A DNA stretch of 56,253 nucleotides from a virus. Below, piece by piece: positions 6,604 through 14,966 of this stretch. The translations under genes and the position numbers were made by a program. The notes below the pieces were generated by a model. It did not search any database and had not been told where the DNA came from. It was given only the letters and a program-made list of their open reading frames with translations. Location of the stretch: positions 1-56,253 of the IMG/VR virus record IMGVR_UViG_3300025154_000119; one strand, 5' to 3'. How positions within the stretch are numbered: position 1 is the first letter of the stretch; each line of letters begins with the position of its first letter.

Positions 6604-7091
6604 AAACAGAAGGCACGAAACACGACGATGGAAAGGCAAGATATGACTTGTTCCCGTGGGAACTGATGGACGGTGTTATCGCGGTCTATACCCATGGCGC
6701 AGTTGAATACCAGGATAATAACTGGCGGCAGGGTTTTAAGTGGGGCCGTATCATCGGCGCTGTGTTTCGGCACTTCGTGGCCTGGATCGCCGGTAATGAC
6801 CTGGACCAAAAGACAGGGCTTCACAACCTTGATCAAGCGGTTTGGAATCTGCTTACCCTTCGGTGGATGCAAAAATACGGCAAGGGAGTTGATGACCGGT
6901 GGAAAAATTCCATTCAGGAAAACGACGGAATGACGTTTGACGATTGCTTGACATCGCTAAAACTCATGGTCCGGCGTTCTGAAGAGAAACATCATTGCGT
7001 TAAGCCTCAAGACATGGCCGATATCGAGCGCATGGCTAAGTTTGCCAACGATAAGCTCAAGGCGCTTGCCTTTCAAAGCGGGCGGTCGTGA
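6600..7091 (+). CDS. DUF5664-like (dATP/dGTP diphosphohydrolase N-terminal type) protein
   Basis: The start is taken as the TTG at 6600, preceded by GGAG and overlapping the helicase stop; the ATG at 6489 would put 37 residues of poor quality inside the helicase gene. The 163-aa product has the pattern KHDDGKARYDLFPWEL, HGAVEYQDNNWRQGFKW, RHFVAWIAGNDLD and GLHNLDQAVWNLL. This matches the phage family annotated as DUF5664 or dATP/dGTP diphosphohydrolase-like, all-alpha NTP-pyrophosphohydrolase-related proteins. A role in nucleotide-pool adjustment during replication is inferred from family and position. The C-terminal ~60 residues are not conserved-looking. Confidence 0.75.
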   Translation: MKTEGTKHDDGKARYDLFPWELMDGVIAVYTHGAVEYQDNNWRQGFKWGRIIGAVFRHFVAWIAGNDLDQKTGLHNLDQAVWNLLTLRWMQKYGKGVDDRWKNSIQENDGMTFDDCLTSLKLMVRRSEEKHHCVKPQDMADIERMAKFANDKLKALAFQSGRS

Positions 7092-7133
7092 TCGTTCTAT
7101 ATGCGGCTTCTAATCGATTTTGGAGGATGAAAA

Positions 7134-7595
7134 ATGTCAAGTAAAGCTTTTATAAACTCGATGGCCACGATAGCCATCTGCGAATCACAAATCAACGTTT
7201 TGATGGCAGAACTCAAAGGGGATCAGCTTGGGGATATCCTACCAGCTCTCAAGGAGTGCAAGGAAGAGTGCAACCAAGCATATGGAAGCTGGCCAGGTCA
7301 GTTCGACGAAAAGGGGATGAAGCGGCTCAAGAAGATCCTCGATAAATTTCACGGAAGCGTCGAAAGCTTGGAAATGGCAGAGTTCACCAGCACCGGCCTT
7401 GCGTTGTTGGAATCACTACGTGCACGGCTCGTTGCTTGTAAAGCCGACCGGCGCCGTATCGCAGCGATCACCAACCTGATTGAAAAGTTTTCTGTTGTTC
7501 ACAGTTTTTTTGATCCGGATCTTGACCGGCTTGCGGCTTACGTTTCTGCCGGCGAATTGGAAAACCGTTGGACCAGCATTGTGGAGGCGGCATAA
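7134..7595 (+). CDS. Hypothetical helical protein (153 aa)
   Basis: A clear SD (TTGGAGGATG) precedes the ATG. The product is predicted to be almost entirely helical, with no signal peptide, membrane span or recognisable motif. One region (residues ~80-110, MAEFTSTGLALLESLRARL) could be a coiled coil. It sits between the DUF5664-like gene and a zinc-ribbon protein in the early operon, and the next start follows its stop without a gap. Confidence 0.6.
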   Translation: MSSKAFINSMATIAICESQINVLMAELKGDQLGDILPALKECKEECNQAYGSWPGQFDEKGMKRLKKILDKFHGSVESLEMAEFTSTGLALLESLRARLVACKADRRRIAAITNLIEKFSVVHSFFDPDLDRLAAYVSAGELENRWTSIVEAA

Positions 7596-8126
7596 ATGCC
7601 AGCAATAGACCAGCAGGACCTCGCGGAAAATGAAATCCAAATAAAAGACTTGTGCGTTGCTATGATAGGGTTGGCAGTTACCGACATCACCGCTCACAGG
7701 GGAGGCAAAAGCACAAACTATTGGGCCGAGTCGGCAAGAAAATGGGTAAAGGATATTCGCCCGGGTGACGAATCCTACCCGACAACATTTGCCGGGTGCT
7801 GCGCTGTGCTCAATCTCCCGCCTAAAAAAATTAGCAAAATTTTAACAAGCGGGAAAATAGCCGCTGTCCGTAAGAAAAGATGGCTAACCTCAAAGCTGGT
7901 AAAAAACCGAGATTACAGCAAAACATGGTGGAAATGCAGAGTAATAAAAACGTGGGCCTGTGAGTATTGCGGCGACACGATACCGGCTAAAACGTTGTGC
8001 CACAGCCGGTATATAGGCAGCGGCGGACTATCATATGCCTGTGAAAAATGCTCGCGTAAAGACCATGACCCCAATACTGTTTTTAAAAACGAATTTAGGG
8101 TTAAAAAGGAGGCTGTTGCCTCATGA
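7596..8126 (+). CDS. Zinc-ribbon early protein (176 aa)
   Basis: The N-terminal ~90 residues are mixed alpha/beta with no known motif. The C-terminal part has two CxxC pairs, ACEYCGDTIPA and YACEKCSRKDHDP, about 25 residues apart, predicting a single zinc ribbon with basic residues around it. It is translationally linked to both neighbours (start directly after one stop, stop overlapping the next start). Nucleic-acid binding is likely from the ribbon and its basic context; the exact role is unknown. Confidence 0.6.
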   Translation: MPAIDQQDLAENEIQIKDLCVAMIGLAVTDITAHRGGKSTNYWAESARKWVKDIRPGDESYPTTFAGCCAVLNLPPKKISKILTSGKIAAVRKKRWLTSKLVKNRDYSKTWWKCRVIKTWACEYCGDTIPAKTLCHSRYIGSGGLSYACEKCSRKDHDPNTVFKNEFRVKKEAVAS

Positions 8127-8527
8127 TCTCAAATATCAAAAAACTGCCGGTACCATCAGAGCATTATGAGCAAGTCCAACTGTTCCGATGGCTCAAAGAT
8201 AAAATGCTTGAAGATCCGGATTATGGCCTCGCTTATGCCATCCCGAACGGCGGGAAGCGAAACAAAAAAACGGCTGTTGACATGCAAGCCGAGGGGGTAA
8301 AATCCGGGGTTCCTGATGTGTGTTTCCCGGTTCCGCGTTATCCATACCACGGACTCTACATCGAAATGAAGCGGACTCAAGGCGGGAAGATAGAGGAAAA
8401 GCAAAAATCTTGGAATGTCAGGCTGAACGAAAAAGGCTATTACGCTGTTGTTTGCAGGGGTTCTGGCGAAGCCATTGCTGTTATCGAGGCGTATTTTAAA
8501 TTGCCAAGGTGGTGGAAGGGAAATTAA
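8123..8527 (+). CDS. VRR-NUC domain nuclease
   Basis: The 134-aa protein is a stand-alone VRR-NUC nuclease of the PD-(D/E)XK superfamily. Visible motif elements are EHYEQVQLFRWL (Glu/Gln near residues 13-17), AIPNGGKRNKKTA, GVPDVCFPVP (Asp65), YIEMKR (Glu81, Lys83) and YYAVVCRGSGEA. The D...ExK triad is intact. Phage VRR-NUC proteins are common in replication modules and are thought to cut branched or structured DNA. Length is normal for the family. Confidence 0.88.
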   Translation: MISNIKKLPVPSEHYEQVQLFRWLKDKMLEDPDYGLAYAIPNGGKRNKKTAVDMQAEGVKSGVPDVCFPVPRYPYHGLYIEMKRTQGGKIEEKQKSWNVRLNEKGYYAVVCRGSGEAIAVIEAYFKLPRWWKGN

Positions 8528-8863
8528 ATGCACTGCCCAAACTGCGGACACAAAAAAACAGAGGCCGACGCCCACACCGAAAGGAATCGGTGCTGTAAAT
8601 CCATAATCTATCGAACCAGGACCTGCCCACTGTGCCTTGAAGTGTGGGTAACTCGTGAAGAAACCTGTTTGTGCGATATGGTTGGGGAGCAGATTTATGG
8701 CTTGCCGGTGGTCAACACGGCTTCTTACGATACTGTGGTTTTTAGGGTGAGGAAGGGGCAGAATGTTGTTATCCCAACAAAAGAGGAAATTTTGCCCTGG
8801 CAGTTGGACCGATATCGTGGAAACAAAAAGCCCCTGGGTGAGACTATACTTGGTCAAAAATAA
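8528..8863 (+). CDS. NrdR-like zinc-ribbon phage protein (111 aa)
   Basis: CPNCGHKKTEADAHTERNRC followed by TCPLCLEVWVTREE gives a treble-clef-like zinc ribbon whose spacing and RTRTCPLCLEVW-T-EE ending resemble the zinc ribbon of NrdR-type regulators. The ATP-cone of NrdR is absent. The C-terminal half (LPWQLDRYRGNKKPLGE) has no known motif. It is the last gene of the early operon and precedes a 350-bp non-coding region before the terminase genes. A transcription-regulator role is plausible but inferred. Confidence 0.6.
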   Translation: MHCPNCGHKKTEADAHTERNRCCKSIIYRTRTCPLCLEVWVTREETCLCDMVGEQIYGLPVVNTASYDTVVFRVRKGQNVVIPTKEEILPWQLDRYRGNKKPLGETILGQK

Positions 8864-8873
8864 AAAACCTCAT

Positions 8874-8883
8874 ATAGCGCTAT
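8874..8883. promoter_or_regulatory. ATAGCGCTAT palindrome, copy 1
   Basis: A perfect 10-bp palindrome 11 bases after the last early gene. The same sequence occurs at 13807-13816 and 37397-37406, each time at the boundary of a gene block. A dimeric regulator binding site is the simplest reading. Confidence 0.45.
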
Positions 8884-9018
8884 CTGTAAAACCAAAAATT
8901 GAAGTCACAAATATTATGCGCGTATCATCGCCATAATACCGCCGGGTCTGGCCCGGTCCCGAAAAGGCGCCCGGCAGAGTCCGATACAAAATGTCCAGGC
9001 CCTCACGGTAAACGCGCT

Positions 9019-9037
9019 ACCTGTTCAACAGGTTTTT
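9019..9037 (+). terminator. Weak terminator-like hairpin before the terminase genes
   Basis: ACCTG-TTCAA-CAGGT followed by TTTT. The stem is only 5 bp (7 if the loop is tightened), so termination would be partial. It could separate early from late transcription. Confidence 0.4.
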
Positions 9038-9211
9038 AATATCTCGGGGTGATCCGCCGGCCAGGGGCACCCGCAATACAATCGGGAGTTGTGGCCGGGG
9101 TTAATTGCCCCGAAAGGGGGGTGCGATATACGGCGGGGATAGAAAATTCGGACGATTCTGAGATTAACGGTTTTAACGGGTCTATTGGTTTTTAGTAATG
9201 AAGGTAAGTAA

Positions 9212-9742
9212 GTGCTTACAATAAAACAAGAAAACTTTTGCCTCGCATACTTTAAGACCGGAAACGCTTCGGAAGCGTATAGGGAGGCCTATGATGTTTC
9301 GAAGATGAAGCCGGAAACAATAAATCGGCGGGCTCACGATTTGGTCAATAACGGCAAGATCAAGGCAAGGATAGAGGATCTATATAAGCCTATCCGCGAT
9401 AAGTTGGTCGCCAGCAAGGAAAAAACGATCAAGCGCCTCATGCAGGGACAAGAATTCGACATCCGCGGCTTGTACCATGAGGACGGTAAATTAAAACAGC
9501 CCTATGAACTCGATGATGATACCGCAAAGGGTGTTGTCGGCGTCAAATACGACAAGGATACCGGTGCCCTTGTCGAATACAAGATAATCGATGTTAAGGG
9601 GTGCGCCGAGTTGATCGGGAAGCACCTCAAGCTGTGGGCGGACAAAGTTGAACTCTCCACTGATCCGACCGATCCAATCATGCAGGCAATCGCCCGTGCG
9701 GCCGGAGTATCCAAGGGCCTTCCTAAACCGGTGGTTGAATAA
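9212..9742 (+). CDS. Terminase small subunit
   Basis: The 176-aa protein starts at a GTG after AAGG. Its N-terminus LTIKQENFCLAYFKTGNASE with AYDVSKMKPETINRRAHDLV is the DNA-binding HTH of the Terminase_2 family, which recognises the packaging site. The central part is acidic and helical and would oligomerise. It overlaps the large terminase start (TAATG), the usual arrangement. Length is typical. Confidence 0.88.
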   Translation: MLTIKQENFCLAYFKTGNASEAYREAYDVSKMKPETINRRAHDLVNNGKIKARIEDLYKPIRDKLVASKEKTIKRLMQGQEFDIRGLYHEDGKLKQPYELDDDTAKGVVGVKYDKDTGALVEYKIIDVKGCAELIGKHLKLWADKVELSTDPTDPIMQAIARAAGVSKGLPKPVVE

Positions 9743-11391
9743 TGGCAAACCTCCTCGATGATATCAACGCTATCCTCGGCCGCCGGCAGGCTATCAACGC
9801 ACTAATTACCGCAGGTGAAGATCCGGATCTCGCCAAGGCCATTACCGACCCAGAAAACCAGCGCTGTTATCACCACCTGGAAAAAATGGAATGGCCAGAG
9901 ATAGCCGAGGGCATCACGGATAAATGGTGGAGACTCAACAACCTCTATTACATCATCGATAAAACAGGCAAAAAGGTTTTGTTTCGTCCTAATTCTGCGC
10001 AGAAAAAATTATGGAATTCTGTATGGTATCGGACGGTTATATTGAAGGCAAGACAAAGAGGTTTTACCACATTCATCGATTTGTTTCTTCTCGATGAGGC
10101 CCTATTCACTCCCAATACGGAATGCGGTGTCATCGCCCACAACCTCGATGATGCCAAAAAGATTTTCCGGAGAAAGGTCAAATTCCCCTACGAATCCCTG
10201 CCTGAATCTATCCGCAAGAGGATACCGCTCAAAAAATCGTCCGAGTCGGAACTGATATTTGCCAACGGGTCCACCATGTCGGTGTCGGTGTCGTTCCGGT
10301 CCGCGACCGCTCAGTACCTGCACATATCCGAGTTCGGGAAGGTTTGCGCAAAGTTCCCGGAGAAGGCCCGGGAGATCGTAACCGGAGCGCTGGAAGCCGT
10401 AGCGCAGGGCCAGTTTGTTTTTATCGAGTCAACGGCAGAGGGCCGTTCCGGGTATTTTTACGACTACTGCAAAGCGGCCCAGGATTTGGAAAAAGCAGGC
10501 AAAAAACCATCCCCGCTTGATTTTAAGTTCTTTTTTTCCCCTTGGTGGGAAGATCCGGAATACACGATGGCCCCAGAGCATTACGCACCGATCAGCCAGG
10601 AGCACGCAAAATATTTCGCTGATCTGGAGGGCAAGATCGGAAGAGCTCTGACCCTCGGACAAAAGTCGTGGTGGGTGAAAAAGTTCTCGGTTCTCGGGGA
10701 GGATATGAAGCGTGAATACCCTGCAACGCCTGAAGAAGCCTTCCTGGTGAGCATCCAGGGCGCCTACTTCGCCTCTGAGTTCACGCGAGTTCGAAAAGAT
10801 CGGCGTATATGCGCGGTACCATATCAGCCGGCGGTATCTGTTGATACCTGGTGGGATCTTGGCATGAACGATATCATGGCAATTTGGTTCACTCAGGACA
10901 TTGGCCGGCAGATCCATGTCATCGATTATTTGGAGGGAAGCAACGAGGGGTTTGAATATTATTACCGACTCCTCACCGAGAAAAAATACAACTATGGCCA
11001 GCATTGGGCGCCGCACGATATCAGCGTGAAGGAGCTTGGCCCTGGGGCTATCCGGTGGGAGTCGGCTGCGAAGCTCGGGATCAGGTTTAATAGGGTGCCT
11101 AGGGTTAAAGACAAGCAGGATTCGATTCAGGCCGCTAGAAACATTTTCCCTATCTGCTGGTTCGATGAGGAGAAAACCGACCTTGGCATCCAGCGGTTGG
11201 AAAATTACCGTAAGGAGTGGGATGAGCACCTTGGAACATACCGGCGGACTCCGCTACACGATATTAATTCCAACGGGGCAGATGCCTTTCAAACGCTGGC
11301 CATGGGCCACACAAGGCATTTGCAAATGAGAACGGCGCAATCCGGTGTCGGGTCGGCGCCGGTAGAGTCAAAACCATACGCATGGACATAA
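9742..11391 (+). CDS. Terminase large subunit (packaging ATPase-nuclease)
   Basis: The 549-aa protein powers DNA packaging. In the ATPase half, KARQRGFTT (102-110) is the variant Walker A, YLHISEF (192-198) the Walker B position, and IESTAEG (228-234) the coupling motif. The nuclease half (from ~365) has acidic residues in TWWDLGMND (Asp372), APHDISVKE and HDINSNGADAFQ, as in RNase H-like terminase nucleases. It lies between the small terminase and portal genes. Its length fits podovirus-type terminases. Confidence 0.93.
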   Translation: MANLLDDINAILGRRQAINALITAGEDPDLAKAITDPENQRCYHHLEKMEWPEIAEGITDKWWRLNNLYYIIDKTGKKVLFRPNSAQKKLWNSVWYRTVILKARQRGFTTFIDLFLLDEALFTPNTECGVIAHNLDDAKKIFRRKVKFPYESLPESIRKRIPLKKSSESELIFANGSTMSVSVSFRSATAQYLHISEFGKVCAKFPEKAREIVTGALEAVAQGQFVFIESTAEGRSGYFYDYCKAAQDLEKAGKKPSPLDFKFFFSPWWEDPEYTMAPEHYAPISQEHAKYFADLEGKIGRALTLGQKSWWVKKFSVLGEDMKREYPATPEEAFLVSIQGAYFASEFTRVRKDRRICAVPYQPAVSVDTWWDLGMNDIMAIWFTQDIGRQIHVIDYLEGSNEGFEYYYRLLTEKKYNYGQHWAPHDISVKELGPGAIRWESAAKLGIRFNRVPRVKDKQDSIQAARNIFPICWFDEEKTDLGIQRLENYRKEWDEHLGTYRRTPLHDINSNGADAFQTLAMGHTRHLQMRTAQSGVGSAPVESKPYAWT

Positions 11392-11401
11392 GGAGGCCCG
11401 C

Positions 11402-13438
11402 ATGGAAACAGGGCTATTGCAGTGGAAAAGCAACGAAGAACTGATCGCCGACGAAGAAGAGGCCGCCAGGCGTGAACTGGAATCCATCCAGGGCAGGCCG
11501 GAAATAATCTCTCTCGCGGCCCATGTCCGTGCCAGGTGGGAAGCCGCAAGGCAGGCCAAAATGCCGCACGAACAACGAATGCTCAAAGCGCTCAGGATGC
11601 GCAATGGTGAATATGAGTCCGATCGGCTTGCCCTGATCCGGCAGTCAGGAGGGTCCGTAATTTACATGATGCTGCCGGATGAGAAATGCAACGCGGCCGA
11701 GGCGTGGATTGAAGATATTCTCGGGGATGAACCGTTTGGTACAAAGCCGACGCCCGTTCCGGATCTGTCGCCGCAACAGCGACAAGCTATTGAAAACCAA
11801 GTCCGCATGGAGGTAGCTCAAGAGCTTCAGATCTCAGGGATTATGCCGACCCAAGAGGCCGTTATGCAACGCGGCCGGGAGATTTTGGAAGAGGTCAAGG
11901 CCCATGTTGCAGAACAAGCCAAGCGTACAGAGATCCAAGTCGAGCAGAAAATCAAGGATTTGGTGGTGGAGTCCGGATGGAGCGATGCCTTAAAGTCCTC
12001 AATCACCGATATTGTCACGCACCCCGCCGGGTTTTTGAAGGGGCCAATTTTCAGGAAAAAGAAAGATCTCGCATGGGGGCCGGACGGAACGCCCGTTGTT
12101 CAGGACATAATCGCAATGGAATGGGAGAGCCCGAGCCCGCTGGATATCTACCCGGCGCCGACGTCAACAAAGATAGGGGATGGGTATCTATTCGAAAAGC
12201 ACCGGCTCACCCGGTCCGATTTGGTCGCAATGATGGGTGTTGACGGATTTGACGATACCGCTATCCGGCAGGTGCTTACCGAATACGGCAACGGTGGCCT
12301 CAACAATTGGATTTACATGGACAACGAGACCGAGCGAGCTCGGTTGGAGTCGAGAGACTACGAATCTCATGATCCGGATGGCAAAATCCACGCGTTGCAG
12401 TTTTGGGGAAATGTCCAGGGCCTCATGCTGCTCGAATACGGAATCGATCCAAGCATGGTGGAAGATCCAATTTCCGAATACAGCGCTGAAATTTGGTTAA
12501 TCGGCCGGTATGTGATTAAGGCCGAGCTGAATGGTGACCCCCTGGGGCGGCCCCCGTATTACAAGGCCCATTTCAGGGATAAAAAAGGCTCGTTTTGGGG
12601 CATGGGCCTGCCGGAGGTGATTGAGGATATCGTGGATATGTGCAACGCTTCGGCCAGGAATTTGGCAAACAACATGGCCATGGCCAGCGGACCCATGGTT
12701 GGGGTGGATGCTTCCGCGAAGATACCAGGGGTTGACTACGAGAATATGCGGCCGTGGAAAATCTGGCCGTTTGATCTCACCAACTCCCAGGGAACCAGGC
12801 CGCCTATCTGGTTTTTTCAGCCGAACGTAATGGTTAATGAGCTGATGGCGGTTTATGAGAAATTTAGCGCCGAGGCGGACAACAAATCCGGTGTTCCAAA
12901 ATACATGTACGGTGGCGAGAACCGCGGCGGCGCCGCGGACACTGCCAGTGGCATGTCAATGATGATGAGTAACGCCTCCAAGGCTATCAAAAAAATCATC
13001 CACAATATTGATGTCGGCATAATCGAGCCGTCTATCCGCCGGCTGCATCAAACCATCATGCTATACTATCCCGACCCGATCTATTTCCAGGGGGATATCA
13101 AATTTGTTGCCAAGGGATCAACCAGCATGATCGCCAAAGAGCAGATGCAGATTCGGCGCGGTGAATTCCTGAAGCTGATCATGAATCCTGTGCTTGCCCA
13201 GATTGTAGGCCAAGGGGGTATTGCTGAGGTCGCCAGGTCGATTGCCGACGGACTGGATATGGATGTTGACGATGTGGTCCCCACAAAAGAGGAGTTGGTG
13301 CAACGGCAAGCCGTTCAACAACAAATGATGCAGCAGCAGGCCCAGCAACAAGCAGCACTGCCACAATCCGGCGGAAAGCCGCAACCAACCAACCCGGCCG
13401 GTGATCGCGCCGGCGGGCAGGATTTCAGAACGTTTTAA
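11402..13438 (+). CDS. Portal protein
   Basis: The 678-aa protein follows the terminase and precedes scaffold and capsid genes, the fixed portal position. It is rich in acidic/aromatic portal-core motifs (LDIYPAPTSTKIGDGYLFEK, PYYKAHFRDKKGSFWGMG, VDMCNASARNLANNMAMASG) and has a long Gln-rich C-terminal coiled region (residues ~630-660) typical of podovirus portals with a barrel. It forms the dodecameric ring through which DNA is packaged and ejected. SD AAGGAGG is well placed. Confidence 0.88.
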   Translation: METGLLQWKSNEELIADEEEAARRELESIQGRPEIISLAAHVRARWEAARQAKMPHEQRMLKALRMRNGEYESDRLALIRQSGGSVIYMMLPDEKCNAAEAWIEDILGDEPFGTKPTPVPDLSPQQRQAIENQVRMEVAQELQISGIMPTQEAVMQRGREILEEVKAHVAEQAKRTEIQVEQKIKDLVVESGWSDALKSSITDIVTHPAGFLKGPIFRKKKDLAWGPDGTPVVQDIIAMEWESPSPLDIYPAPTSTKIGDGYLFEKHRLTRSDLVAMMGVDGFDDTAIRQVLTEYGNGGLNNWIYMDNETERARLESRDYESHDPDGKIHALQFWGNVQGLMLLEYGIDPSMVEDPISEYSAEIWLIGRYVIKAELNGDPLGRPPYYKAHFRDKKGSFWGMGLPEVIEDIVDMCNASARNLANNMAMASGPMVGVDASAKIPGVDYENMRPWKIWPFDLTNSQGTRPPIWFFQPNVMVNELMAVYEKFSAEADNKSGVPKYMYGGENRGGAADTASGMSMMMSNASKAIKKIIHNIDVGIIEPSIRRLHQTIMLYYPDPIYFQGDIKFVAKGSTSMIAKEQMQIRRGEFLKLIMNPVLAQIVGQGGIAEVARSIADGLDMDVDDVVPTKEELVQRQAVQQQMMQQQAQQQAALPQSGGKPQPTNPAGDRAGGQDFRTF

Positions 13439-13446
13439 GGAGGCGC

Positions 13447-13722
13447 ATGATACGTCAACACTGTGAGGATAAAAGGGTTTTATCGGCAATTTCGTCATTG
13501 GAACACAACGAGGATTTCAAGCTGATTCGTGCATGGCTGAAATCCGAGTTGTCCGCCATGCGCGAAGAGTGCGACACCGAGCAGGGTATTCATTTGTCAT
13601 GGAACCAAGGCGCCTGCCAAGCGATATCAGCCGTCATCAGGGTCATCGAGACCGCCAGGGAAACGATACGAGCCATGGAGGCAAAAGGGCCTCCGGTGAT
13701 TGTGCATCATTCTTGGGTGTAG
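13447..13722 (+). CDS. Hypothetical 91-aa protein of the head module
   Basis: Starts 8 bases after the portal stop with an SD (AAGGAGG) overlapping that stop. The product is predicted helical (EDFKLIRAWLKSELSAMREE ... AISAVIRVIETARETIR) and acidic-to-neutral. Small helical proteins between portal and scaffold are common in podoviruses but no function is known. A strong terminator follows. Confidence 0.65.
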   Translation: MIRQHCEDKRVLSAISSLEHNEDFKLIRAWLKSELSAMREECDTEQGIHLSWNQGACQAISAVIRVIETARETIRAMEAKGPPVIVHHSWV

Positions 13723-13746
13723 TTTTCCTCTAAAAATCTATTTAAT

Positions 13747-13780
13747 AACCCGGTTTCCGATAAGGATTCCGGGTTTTTTT
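13747..13780 (+). terminator. Rho-independent terminator upstream of the scaffold gene
   Basis: AACCCGG (13747-13753) pairs with CCGGGTT (13769-13775), followed by TTTTT. It separates terminase-portal transcription from the scaffold-capsid unit. Confidence 0.8.
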
Positions 13781-13803
13781 ATGCCTAAATTCTATCATTT
13801 TCT

Positions 13804-13819
13804 CAGATAGCGCTATCTG
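13804..13819. promoter_or_regulatory. CAGATAGCGCTATCTG palindrome, copy 2
   Basis: A perfect 16-bp palindrome containing the same ATAGCGCTAT core as the sites at 8874 and 37397. It lies between the terminator and the scaffold gene, 113 bp before its start, a position suited to controlling the capsid unit. Confidence 0.5.
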
Positions 13820-13931
13820 CAAGCCGTTTTGTTGTTCTCTCCGCAACTCCTCTTTATCGTCGCATAAAGTCAACCACTTAAACGCGACACCCGAGCTTGT
13901 AAGCTCGGACCGCAAAAAGAAAAGAGGGAAA

Positions 13932-14951
13932 ATGACGGAAGAAGAAGCAAACGACCTGATCCCGGCATCAATCCGCGAACGTGCGGCCAAGGCCGATGAT
14001 ATGGTCAAAGCGCTAAACGCGAACTTCGGCAAAGAAGTTTCGGCCCAGCAGCAGGACGGCAAGGATACCGGCGAGGCATCGCAGGCCCAATCCGCCCAGC
14101 AGCAGGACACCGCAAACACCCATCCGGAGCAAACGCGGGCGGATGATGGCTGGAAGGCGAAGTATGACACCCTTCGGGGAAAATACGACGCCGAAATCCC
14201 ACGGCTGAGGGCTCAAATCACCCAATACGTCGCGGAGATAGACCAGCTGAAATCTGTTTTGCAGTCGCGCGCAGCAACCCCGGACACTGTTCGCCAACCA
14301 GGGGTGGCCACCCCTGACACTGGACGTCAACCCGGCGATGGAAATGGAAAAGACCCCACCGCATCGTTCGACCCCGATAGCCTGAAAGACTACGGGGAAG
14401 AGTTCGTCCAGCAAGGCCGGATCGTAAAAGATCTGATGGCAAAACTCGATCGTGTTATTTCTGAAAACGCGCAGCTAAAAGGGGCTGTGTCTCAGGTCGA
14501 GTCAAGCCAAAAGGCCAGCACGTATCAGCAGTTTCGCGCGCAACTCGCCGCAAGGGTTCCGGAAGTAGAGGTGTTAAACTCTGACCCCAATTTTTTGCAG
14601 TACCTGGGCCAGATACACCCCATCACCGGGCAACCCCTGATTGAGTCTCTGCGAAGTGCTGAAAAATCATTGGACGTCGAACGAGCGGTTTATTTCTTTG
14701 ATGAATATAAAAAATCGCTCGGCAGTCCAACCAAAGCGCCGCCAGTGACACCGCGAAAACCTCCGCTTTCTCCCGCACAGGGAAAGACAGCGACCGAACT
14801 CCCGCCGCAAGGCAAGTTGTGGACTCGCGCAGAAATCAAGCAGTTTTACGCCGATAAAATGCGAGGGGTCTACACCGGAAGAGATCAGGAAGCCGACAAG
14901 ATTGAGCGGGATATTTTCGCAGCGCAGGGGCAAGGAAGGATCGTCGGGTAA
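13932..14951 (+). CDS. Scaffolding protein
   Basis: The 339-aa protein is highly charged and mostly helical, with a Gln/Ala/Asp-rich disordered N-terminal part (residues 30-75), a coiled coil (KYDAEIPRLRAQITQYVAEI), a Pro/Gly-rich linker (110-150), a second helical segment and a basic C-terminus. This architecture and the place directly before the major capsid gene indicate the internal scaffold that guides capsid assembly. No protease gene is seen next to it, so scaffold exit may not need proteolysis. Confidence 0.78.
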   Translation: MTEEEANDLIPASIRERAAKADDMVKALNANFGKEVSAQQQDGKDTGEASQAQSAQQQDTANTHPEQTRADDGWKAKYDTLRGKYDAEIPRLRAQITQYVAEIDQLKSVLQSRAATPDTVRQPGVATPDTGRQPGDGNGKDPTASFDPDSLKDYGEEFVQQGRIVKDLMAKLDRVISENAQLKGAVSQVESSQKASTYQQFRAQLAARVPEVEVLNSDPNFLQYLGQIHPITGQPLIESLRSAEKSLDVERAVYFFDEYKKSLGSPTKAPPVTPRKPPLSPAQGKTATELPPQGKLWTRAEIKQFYADKMRGVYTGRDQEADKIERDIFAAQGQGRIVG

Positions 14952-14966
14952 TAGGAGATACCCGAA

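Larger units (their letters stand above)
8864..9211. other. Structured non-coding region between early and late genes
   Basis: No gene is seen. It contains the ATAGCGCTAT palindrome near its start, CCGGG/CCCGG and CCCC/GGGG inverted repeats (around 8942-8956 and 9108-9120) and a small terminator-like hairpin at 9019-9037. By position it should contain the late promoter and perhaps the packaging (cos/pac) site, which often lies just upstream of the small terminase gene. Neither can be fixed from sequence alone. Confidence 0.5.
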
